From positions 1,027,304 to 1,091,303 of the forward strand of contig SSBO01000012.1 in the NCBI GenBank assembly GCA_005281725.1: DNA of 64,000 bases, read 5' to 3'. The position numbers and the translations under genes were made by a program. Below, in pieces: positions 1 to 10,173 of the stretch (its first letter is position 1; every line of letters starts with the position of its first letter). The notes beneath the pieces are model-generated. The model did no database searches, had not been told where the DNA came from, and saw only the letters and a program-made list of their open reading frames with translations. This DNA is from Wuchereria bancrofti (taxonomy: Eukaryota; Nematoda; Chromadorea; Rhabditida; Onchocercidae).

Positions 1-1312
1 GTAAAAATGATTTATCATTTAGTAAAAATATAGATGAAGAAATGAAGAAAAAAAAAAACAAAAAAAAGACGCAAAAAAAAATAAATGTAGGCATTTTAGA
101 AGATTAAATAGATTAGTTACGCATGAATAATTTCTAGTTTAATTAGATATGTGCATATTTTAAATAATTATTAAATTTTTATCAATTCAAATTAATTTTA
201 AAAAATTTACAAAATGAAAAATTTTCGGAACATCAAACAATTGGAAATGTCATATAGATATTTTCAAACCATTCTTCTCATTCAGTGCATAATCAATGAT
301 TTATAATATATTCTAAAAATCACTCTTCTCTTTTTTTTTTAAACTTTTATGTTCTTTTTTATTTCTTTTATCTTTCTTTTCTTTTTTTTATTATTAATTT
401 TGCACTATTTAAGCATTCAACTACGAAATTTAATCATTTAAACTCACAAATTTTTTTTTAAAAAAAGCAAATTTGAATAATTTCATGTTTTTTTTTTTTG
501 CCAATGTGAAAAAATAATTTAAAGGAGACACTTGAAATTTCATAATTTTAATGAAAAAAATTTTTAACTTGTAATTTAAAGTTTTGTCTTCTTTTTCTTC
601 ATCAGCACTGGTTATTTTTTTTGCTAATTTATGAAAGTTTAAGATAAATTTTGAGAGTTTATGAATGCTAATGTTCAATTATGTATTAAGCGCAAATGTA
701 CTGTGAATTTTTCTTCATCATATTTAAATAATTTATTATATTCAACTATTGGACATTCTGGCACATTGGACATGTTAAATGTAAATCGATTTTTCCTAAA
801 TAATATAAAACATTTAATATGAATGTATGCGAATAACTATTGTAATAACCTAAACATTCAATGCTATAGTATAAGATCAATTGCGCATTAAGCGCAAATG
901 TACCATAAATTCTTTTTCATATTTATAGCATTTATTATACCAAGCAACTGGATATTTTGACACAAAGCATAAATTGATTTTCCTAGGACTGATTCTTATA
1001 ATAATTCAAACTAGATCATATAATATGCTACAATCATGAAGCCAATTGTAGCATTGAGCGCAAATGTATCACGATTTTAATTTTTTTATTTTTATTATTT
1101 TCTAATATTTAACAATCGAATATTTTAGGCATATTTTTATTTTTATTATTGAGTACTAGAAATATATTTGAAATTGTCTGATAATAAAAATATGATTGAA
1201 TAATGGATTTCTAATTTATTGATTCATTATTAATTTGTTATCTTTTTTCTTTTTTAAAAATTACTTTTGTACAATACAAATCATTTATTTATTTGTTTTT
1301 TAAAGATTGAAA
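1..1312. other. 5' flank of gene 1, non-coding
   Basis: AT-rich low-complexity sequence with poly-A/T runs. Apart from the degenerate repeat at about 676-1150 (listed separately) I see no gene. The short open frames here are poly-Phe/Lys and carry no recognisable domain. Confidence 0.6.
676..1150. repeat. Degenerate ~165-200 bp tandem repeat with a shared core element, upstream of gene 1
   Basis: Three copies of a core of the form CAATT-NNN-YATTRAGCGCAAATGTA lie at about 676-700, 878-902 and 1043-1068. The sequence after each core is also related: a T-rich stretch, then a TTGGACA- or TGGATAT-like block, then an AAATYGATTTTTCCTA-like block. The core is far better conserved than the rest, which suggests either recent duplication or selection on a binding site about 250-640 bp upstream of the start codon. 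No specific factor is claimed. Confidence 0.6.
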
Positions 1313-4300
1313 ATGTATTGGTCAATACCACAACAATTGATGATAATAATCATTGTTATTACAATAACTCATATTACAAATACGTTTGCTTGTCTCAGCA
1401 GTAAGAATCCCTTTTTTTTTTCATTTTATTTCATAAAATTATATTAAAATATAGTTTTAGTAATAAGAATTGATCTGAATCAAAGAAATGCAACTAAAAA
1501 TGAATAAAATTAAAATTTAATTATATTATATATGTGCATGCATGTACTATATGTAATGTAATATGTAACAAATGAAAATTGTTAGTTTAATTATATAAGA
1601 AAAAATAACTATGAAAATGATTAATTGAATGATAATTAAGAAAAAAATTTAGTTATTTTGTTTTTACATTAATACTAACAAAAAAAAATTAATTATTTTC
1701 TTGATTTATTATATTAATATTAGTAAAAAATTAATTATTTTAATGATTTTATTATATTAATATCAGTGAAAAAATTTTAATTATTCCATTGATTTATTAT
1801 CATTAATACTAATAAAAAAAAGAAAAAATTATTTTATTAATAAATTCAGATGGTTTTTGTTCATGTCGAACAACAATACCTGCTAATACCTGTCCGTGCG
1901 TACAACATATACCATTACAGCATAAAAGTTACGCTACACCATACGTACCACGTCAATTACCAGATAAGTTACATATTTTTTTTTTTAATTTTTACTAATA
2001 TTAATATAATAAATTAATAATATTTATATTATATTAAAAAATCATTTAATTAACACTGAGAAACAAAAAATAAAAAAAAAACTTAGAATATTCTTCTAAC
2101 AAAAACTAAATATTCTTTTGAATAATTAAAATATATTATAATTATAATTACTTAATTGTAAAACAATTTATTATGATAGAAGCAATAAAATTTAATTAAA
2201 TATATGTGTGCCTATGAAAAAGAAAAAACTTAAAATATTATCTAACGAAAAACCAAATACTCTTTTGAATGATTAAAATAATTATGTTATAATTATAATC
2301 ATTTATTTAATTGTAAAATAATTTGTTATAGAAATTAATTTACGATAAAATTTATGAAATTTAATCTAATATATGTTTGTGCAAATTAATTTAAAGAAAA
2401 ATTTAAATAATTTCAGGTTTATTTATTCCACCTCCGCCATCTTATTCTGCACCATATCCTACATATTCAATTAATACAGCATTTTCAAATGTTCATCGTC
2501 AAAGTTATAATCAACCTCGCTATATCTATAATGCACCACAATTATTACCTCAACAACCTAAGATACCATCATTACTTCAGCAACCTAGGATCCCATCATT
2601 ACCTCAACAACCTAAGATACCATCATTACTTCAGCAACCTAGGATCCCATCATTACCTCAACAACCTAAGATAGCAACATACAATAATCAACCACCTACT
2701 GGTACTACCATTGGCAAATCTAAATCTTACATTTCATCCGATCATATTCCTAAAATTGAATCACAAGAAACGTCATCAAATGCGGAAGCACAATTACCTA
2801 CAGTTTATAAATCAAAAGAATATGCCGAAATATATGGTGTCCAATCACCACAAATGCAAATGTCACCACCTCAACAACCTATGATACCAACATTTAATAA
2901 TCAACCATCTACTGGTATTATCGCTCCTAAAATTGAATCACAAGAAACGTCATCAAATGCGGAAGCACAACTACCTACAGTTTATAAATCAAAAGAATAT
3001 GCCGAAATATATGGTGTCCAATCACCACAAATGCAAATGTCACCACCTCAACAACCTATGATACCAACATTTAATAATCAACCATCTACTGGTATTATCG
3101 CTCCTAAAATTGAATCACAAGAAACGTCATCAAATGCGGAAGCACAATTACCTACAGTTTATAAATCAAAAGAATATGCCGAAATATATGGTGTCCAATC
3201 ACCACAAATGCAAGTGTCACCATCTATTATAAGAAGGTTAATTATTTTTATTCATCTTTCCTTCTTTTTTCTTTTCTTCTAATTTCAAAAAAAAAGAAAA
3301 GAAAAGAACGAGATTTTCCGAAATTATTTTTATTTTTAAAAATATTATTTCATTTTTTAAAATATTAAATTATTAAAAATATTATTCGCAGTTTTATAAA
3401 GTGATATTTGCTACACTTAAAAATTTTCGAAATTATTTTTATTCTTAAATTTATAAGAATTTTAATGGCAAAATTTATAAAGTAAAATTTGCAACGCTTA
3501 AAATTTTCAATTCTATTAAATGTGATCATTTTGTTCAAATATTTGATGAAATTTGGTTTTGTTTGACTTCAAATGCTAATATAACATTATTATTTTCTTA
3601 GAAAAAAGTGCTTAATATTTGTAAAAACTATCATCGTAAATAATCATTTCCCTAATCATATTTCTAACAATTTAATTAAATAATTTATATGAAAAAGTTA
3701 ACTGAAATTAATTTTAATAGAAAAATTAAGTCAAATTATTAAATATAATTAAAAATAGAATAAAATTGTTTTGTTTGAAATAAATTGTTTTTTTTTTTAA
3801 TTGAATTGATACTTATTTTGTTTTATTTTGTCTCTTTCTTTTTTTTTTTTTTTAATTTTAGCGAATCTGTCAATGATTTTATTCAACAAACAACACAACA
3901 ACCATTGTTACAACATAAGGATATTACTGATGCAACATTACCTGCACAAAATGTTGGCACAATATCATCAAATCAACAACGTTCAATTATGGCTGCCAAT
4001 TTAAATTCTCGACAAGCGCAAATGACTGCTATAAATAATACAACAAATAATAGTAAAAACAATAGTAATATTGGAAAAAATGAGAGAAAAAATTATCAAA
4101 ATATAAATAAATTGCAACGTGATACTTCAATTAGACAAAATATTGGTGTATTAATACGTCCATTGGGTATTTCAAGAAAACGTCATCAACAAAATCGATT
4201 ATTACCATGTTCAAAAATTATTAATAAGTCAAAAAATCACGATAATAAAAGAACTAGTATTGATGAAGCGCAAAATGCGATTGAATGTATTGCATTATTT

Positions 4301-7020
4301 ACAAGTGTTAATTCATCAAAATTTAATATAAATGATGAATTAAAAAGTGTTAAAAAAAATAATGCAACATTACCAATATTTGGATTAAATAATAAAAATT
4401 ATAATGGAAAATTGAATTTAAATATGGAAAAAGAGAATATATCAAATGTAAGAAATGGTATTTGGAGAAATCCACGTAAAGAATCGATGAAATATTTTAA
4501 ATTATTCAATGGTACATCATTTATCAATGATCAACATCAATATGATAGCAATAAATTATTGCAAAAACAACAAAAGTTTGTTTGTTTGTTTTTTTTTTTT
4601 TTCTGTAAATCTTTTAAAGAAATTTTTTGCCTTTTATTCCAGCTTTTACCTTTTTTTGAATAAATAAAATTTCAAATTAATAGCATATAATTTGTTCAAC
4701 ATAGCTAATTTTCTATTTATTTTCTATTTATTTGAAAATTTATCATTTGAAAAATTAAAAAATTTCATTCAATTTATTTATTGAATAGATAGATTATCAT
4801 TTTCATTTCTTGATTATATTCATATGTGTATAAATATATATATCATTTGTTTAAATTAAAATAAATTAGATAAACGTGTAGAATTATCAACCTGAGAGTT
4901 AGTTTAAATTCAAATTTTTTAATTAAAATATTTGCTTACATTTTAATATTTCATCTATATATCATTACAAGCAATTAAAAGTAATTAAGTAAAAATTTTT
5001 AGCAAGCAAATTAAGTAATAAATTCTGCTTTTAAAGAAGAAAAAGAAAAGAAAGTTAAGAATTCATTTTTTACAATTCATTTTTTCCCTTTTTTTTAAAA
5101 AAAAAGTGAGAAAAAATTTTTTAGTTCCAAAATTGATGATAATATGTCACAAAATGGAGATGAAAACAAATCAGATGGAATTAAGAGATACACAAATCGA
5201 AGCATGAAAACGGTAAACAAAAAAAAAAAAATTTTTTTTCCCATTCAAATTGTTAAAAAAAAATTGCTAACAAAAATATTGTTGCAATGATTTTATGAGA
5301 AATAAATTCTGATAAATTTGATTTACAATACATTTAGAAAATATCTGAAATTAAATATCAATTTATTTCTATTTTATTTCATTTCATTCGATCATGTTAA
5401 AAAAAAAAAAGAAATTTTTTCCTCTATTATCAAATTTATGATAATGATTTTTAGATATTTGAAGAAATTTCATCTAATGATTGGACAAGAAAAAATGACA
5501 TATCATTTCAACGTACATTTGAAAGAGCAAAAGGATTAAATGATGAAAAGAAATGGAGTGATTATGAAAATAATTTTTACACAACTTATCATCATCAGGT
5601 AATTTAATTTTATATAATCTATTATTATCGCAATAGATAGTTTAATTTTTATATAACCTATTATTATCTGATAGTTTAATTTTATATAATTTATTATCAT
5701 TAGGTAGGTTAATTTCATATAACCTATTATTATCTGATAGTTTAATTTTATACAACTTATTATCATTAGGTAGGTTAATTTCATATAACCTATTATTATC
5801 TGATAGTTTAATTTTATATAATTTATTATCATTAGGTAGGTTAATTTCATATAACCTATTATTATCTGATAGTTTAATTTTATACAACTTATTATCATTA
5901 GGTAGGTTAATTTCATATAACCTATTATTATCTGATAGTTTAATTCTATACAACTTATTATCATTAGGTAGGTTAATTTTATTTAACCTATCTGATTACT
6001 ATTTTACTTAATTTTCTAATTATTAATACTTTTCTTGATTATTATTTCATATAATTTTCAGATAATTTATTATTATTTATTGTTAATTCCTTATAACTTG
6101 GTGTTATTAAATTACTTTTCTATTAAGAATATAATGAAAGTTTTTATAAATAAAATAATTTAGAGTTAACTAAGATTATTACTAAAACTGGTTTAATTTA
6201 ATTACTATTTTAATTTAATTCATTTTGTCAGTTTTTCAAATTTGTTAGCAATATTGTTTTTTTTTTTACAGAGCTGTAGAGGTCAAATACTGGGTCATTT
6301 ACGGAATGGAACAATTATGTCAATAGCGAAAAAATGTGAAGAGTTAGATTGTGATGCGACAAATGTTCGACTTTCAGGCGACCATGTCCTGGAAATTACC
6401 TTCTTAAAAAATATCACTGGACGTTTCAAAAATTATGGCAGCTATTGTGTTTCAAGTATGATTTTAAAAAAAAAAAAAAGCGAAAAAAAATAAAGCTTTT
6501 TTTTAAACTATAAAAATTTCCATTTATCTTCTTTTTTTTTCTTTTTGTAAAAAGTTTTCAAAACATTTTATGCTATATTCAAGGACATTATATATTTTAA
6601 GCAAATATGCTTGGTTGTAGATATGAAATGGAAATTAAATTCTTAATTTTAGAAAAATCGATAGGTGAAATTAAATCCGACAATGTAATGTTTGGAGCAA
6701 ATGGGGTACGTTTTTATTATTATTATTATTATCCAAAAATTTTTCTGTAAAATATCTTTCTTTTCAAAAAGATTGTACTTCTTTTTTTGTTTTTGTTTAA
6801 ATATTTAATTTACTTCTAATAACAAAATTGTAATGTAAAAAATAAATTTTAATTAACTTAACTAATTTAATTTTAGCTTTCATATGCTCGTCGATATGAC
6901 AGTGAATCATTTCGTAGAGATATTCGTTATCGTAATTATCGCGAAACAAATAAACATAAAGGGCAAACAATGCGATTTATAAAGCCAATGGTAATTGATG
7001 GTATTGTAAGAATATTGTAA
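1313..7020 (+). CDS. Secreted Gln/Pro-rich repeat protein with cysteine-containing C-terminal region (~782 aa, 9 exons)
   Basis: I do not recognise the family. Exons: 1313-1400, 1850-1963 (or 1951), 2417-3236, 3862-4575, 5125-5212, 5455-5598, 6272-6455, 6653-6705, 6877-7020; all phases agree. Exon 1 encodes a signal peptide (hydrophobic ILE/VAL run ending near NTFAC). Exon 2 adds a small Cys cluster (FCSC...CPC). Exon 3 has five 9-residue PQQPKIPSL-like repeats and then a 59-residue repeat. Exon 4 is Asn/Lys-rich and basic. Exons 6-9 give a compact region with several Cys (SCRG, KKC, LDC, YCVS) and an Arg/Tyr-rich tail. An extracellular or cuticle role is inferred only. Exons 5-9 could be a separate gene starting at ATG 5144, but that protein would be Cys-bearing without a signal peptide, and the phase of exon 4 into exon 5 fits fusion. 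An alternative short 3' end (acceptor at 4642, stop 4667, overlapping AATAAA) is possible. GTAAGA at 7010 may be a further donor. Confidence 0.55.
1640..1850. repeat. ~55-bp AT-rich tandem repeat in intron 1 of gene 1
   Basis: About four degenerate copies of a unit like TTAATTATTTT...TTTATTATATTAATATTAGTAAAAA. A near-exact reverse complement of 26 nt lies at 1989-2014 in intron 2, and a same-strand copy lies at about 8417-8447 in the next intergenic region. Confidence 0.55.
2078..2370. repeat. ~149-bp tandem duplication in intron 2 of gene 1
   Basis: Two copies begin at about 2078 and 2227. Both carry AAACTTA(G/A)AATATT, then a TCTTTTGAAT(A/G)ATTAAAAT block, then a TATAATTATAAT block and a TTGTAAAA(C/T)AATTT block. 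Confidence 0.6.
2545..2680 (+). repeat. 27-bp (9-aa) coding minisatellite, 5 units
   Basis: In exon 3 of gene 1 the unit encodes (P/L)QQP(K/R)IPSL. Units alternate between a PQQPK form and an LQQPR form, so the array looks like duplicated 54-bp pairs. The last unit ends IATY. Confidence 0.85.
2750..3225 (+). repeat. 177-bp (59-aa) coding tandem repeat, ~2.7 units
   Basis: The unit starts at MQMSPPQQP and contains KIESQETSSNAEAQLPTVYK and EYAEIYGVQSP. Full units begin at 2854 and 3031; a partial copy precedes them and a third is truncated at 3208. The units are almost identical in DNA (for example CAATTACC versus CAACTACC), so duplication or gene conversion is recent. Confidence 0.9.
3318..3515. 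repeat. ~100-bp tandem duplication in intron 3 of gene 1
   Basis: Two diverged copies share CGAAATTATTTTTATT at the start and TTATAAAGT(G/A), TTTGC(T/A)AC and CTTAAAATTTTC at the end. Confidence 0.5.
5620..5995. repeat. 66-bp minisatellite with 132-bp higher-order alternation, intron 6 of gene 1
   Basis: TAGGTAGGTTAATTTCATAT recurs at 5701, 5767, 5833, 5899 and 5965, an exact 66-bp spacing, with partial copies before. Between markers the units alternate TATATAATTTATTATC and TATACAACTTATTATC, giving a 132-bp higher-order unit in the earlier part. As 66 is divisible by 3, two minus-strand frames stay open (142 and 103 codons); I treat these as by-products. Confidence 0.9.
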
Positions 7021-10000
7021 TTTTGAATGACCTAAAATTTGATAATTTGAATGATTATTGATTAATTATATTGTTTAAATTTTATCAAAGTTATACAATC
7101 TAATAATTATTTTCCTATTAATATCTATAATAAATAATCAAAAATAAATTGGACTTTTTTTTTAAAAAAAAAGGAAAATTATATTAAAATTTAAAAATAT
7201 ACAAAGCTAAATTCCTGTTTATAATTTATTTAAAAACTTTATGTAACAAAAAATAATTTTAATTACTTTTGAAGTAAATATTCATATCAAATAATCGATG
7301 TATTCAAAAAGAAAAAAAAATTACTATATTAATATTGAATGCTCTACATGTTATACTCTACATGTTAATACTATTATAGTTAATTAATTTTTGAAAATTC
7401 TGAACAGGGATCAAAATTTTGTTATCAAAACAGAAATGTCTTTCATTTTGTTACAGTGATTTCAATTTGTCATTTGTGTAATTATTAATTTATGAATTAA
7501 AAAGAAATATGTTTTTTTTATGGCACGATAATGGTATAGTGATAATATGTGCCTTACCTTTACCAGCATTATCAGCATTATCACTGCATCACTACCATTG
7601 ATGATATAATAATCAATAATGTGGTGGAAAAAATAAAGGGAAAAAAAATTAATCAAATGAAAAATGAAAAAGAACGAGATTGCGGCAGAGAATAAATGAA
7701 AAATAAAACAAAATTATTCCGCTATTTCTAAATTGTAAATTTCAAAAAATAAAAAAAGTCAATTTCTATCAGAATTTAAACTTTTATTGTTTAGATAAAC
7801 TGTAATGAAAAATCGAATTTTCAAAATTAATATAAAATATTTATGCTTCAAATTGAATAAGTATTAGAAAAAACCCAAAGGTTTAATTGACAATAAAATT
7901 CATTAACAAAATACAAATAGATAAAATTAAAAAAAAAAATTCTTTTTAAAAATTAATTATTCTACAATAATAACATATCAGCATTTATTTGATTGTTCCT
8001 GTTCAATAAAAAAAAAAAAAATACAAAACAGAGGGAAGTCATATTTAAACTTTCAATAATTAATCATATCTGATCAAATATATGTACGAATTTATTTATA
8101 CAGTATCATATACCTCTACTGCTTGTAAAACCGGAAGAAAAACTTTAACCGGAAAAAAAAAACTTCAACCAGAACAATCAATTTTCATGTAATTTTGACT
8201 AAATTAATCATCTCAGCTAAAAATATTAATTATTAACAAAAAAAAAGATAAAAATTAAATGAAAATAGTGGAAAACAAAAAATTATAACGAAAATTGAAA
8301 AAAAATATCTCGTTAAGCCTTTCTTTTTTCATTTTATTTGATTTTCTTTTCACTTTATCTTTTATTTTTTGAATTAATCAAAATATTCATTTGAATAAAA
8401 AAAATAAATTATTTTACTAATTTATTATATTAATACTAATAAAAAATGTGTGCTATCCATTTAGCAGCCATTAAATTAACCATTAATTTACTTAATTCAC
8501 TTATTAATTTACTTGCATATTTTTTATCAAACCATTTGCTAGTACATTTTTTTCATTAATTAAAATTATCTTAGCAAATCTTTTCAATCAAAATTATCCG
8601 AACAAATCTTCCTTTCTTTTTGTCCACTTAAGTAGATTCCTTGAAAAATTTTTAATCGTGTAACGTCATACTGACAAACTGATAAGACTAAAATAAGAAA
8701 TGATAAGACGCAAACTAAATAATAAGACATGGATAAAAGTGATAAAGTTGAGTGAAATTAAAACAAAAAACTGACATCATCAATGTTTTTATTAAATTAT
8801 TAAAATTTCTATATACTAAATTATTGAAAAAATTATTATATATTAAATTATCAAGAAAAAATACTAAAATTTCTAAAAATTAAAATTTTTATTAAAATTG
8901 CCTACATGCATATATCATCTAGAAATATTTTTCAATTGGAAAATTAAAAAAATAAATTGAGAAAAAATCAATTTAATTAAAAAAATAAATTGAATATATA
9001 TATTACTTTCGCATGGATAATTAGTCATTTCCATGAATTTGAAATTTTTGAAAATCTGCTAAATTTTTTAATTTATATTAGATGAACGTGTAAAAATGAA
9101 TGCAATTATTGATAAAGAAAAATATGCTGAAAAGGAGGATGAAAAGTGTTATTGCTCCATAAATCAAATTATAAAATTTTTTATTGAATTAACTTCATTT
9201 CTCTAGTTTTAAGTTATTATACAATTAGGAATATGAACAAAGTGAATGAAATCTTTTCAAATAAACTTTTAGGCGAGAATTTGAAATTTTAATCATTATT
9301 ATCAACATATTTATTCTATTTATTTCCATTTTTGTTTCTTTTAGCAATGAGACTGAAATTCATAAAGAAGACAAAATAAAATATATTTCAAAAATGAAAT
9401 ATATTTCAAAATATATTTCAAAAAATATATTTCAAAAATGGAAATTTTGAAAATATTCGCCGAATTAAAACTATTGAAAATGATTTTTAATGATTTTATA
9501 TATGAATAGAAAATTGAAGAAAAGAAATTCTTTCAAAAATTTTACAAATAAAAAAACGTGAAGTCAAAAAAATAAAGTTAAATTATAATTCACAGGTTTC
9601 GAAAATTAAAAAAAAGAATAAAAGTCTCATTTGCTTCCCAACATCTATTAGCAATCACTTAGCAATCAAACTTTAGCAATCAAAACATACGGCCAAAAAT
9701 TGAGTCTAAGGATTTTCGTAATATTTGCATAACTGTAAAATGCTACGCAGGTATGAAACAGTATATGAAATGCAACGTGTCTCAGGAGTTTGTATTTGAT
9801 TAGCATAGAGAAGTGTGCTTTGTCGTTATTTTAATGTATCTTTTGAGCGGAGATAATGATTCTCAAACTTTAATTAATTTTAATTAATTTTTATTGAAGT
9901 TAGAATAGGCAAGTTTGTTACAAGAAATAATTACAGAAGCACATGACGTATGAATTGTTTTCACGAATTTCATTTTGATTATTATTATTTTTTTATTTTG

Positions 10001-10173
10001 TTCAGCTTTTTTCAGCTTCATATTATTTATTTTTGCATTAGTTCGTTAATTAATCTATTAACTTTATATTGTTGCGATTATTCGAAGTTGTCAATGATTT
10101 TATTTGAGAATATTTAACATTTTCCTGTGCTATTATTTCTAATTTCAGAAGAAATTTTCCTCATTGATGGCTA
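7021..10173. other. Intergenic, non-coding
   Basis: AT-rich, with no gene recognised. It holds a dispersed copy of the gene 1 intron repeat (about 8417-8447), a short array of ATATATTTCAAAAA units (about 9375-9440) and three TAGCAATCA units (about 9648-9685). A minus-strand open frame at 7462-7656 has no recognisable features. Confidence 0.6.
10148..10149 (+). promoter_or_regulatory. Probable spliced-leader trans-splice acceptor for the SBP2 gene
   Basis: TTCTAATTTCAG ends at 10148, 25 nt before the chosen ATG. It matches the nematode acceptor consensus and no upstream coding exon is evident. A cis-spliced 5' UTR exon would look the same. Confidence 0.45.

Noticed and set aside
5536..5964. 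Minus-strand 142- and 103-codon frames over the 66-bp array
   Set aside because: They arise because the repeat unit is a multiple of three; they lie inside an intron of the + strand gene and contain no domain.
5620..5995. CRISPR-like regular repeats
   Set aside because: The repeats are directly adjacent with no unique spacers, and the DNA is eukaryotic; it is a minisatellite.
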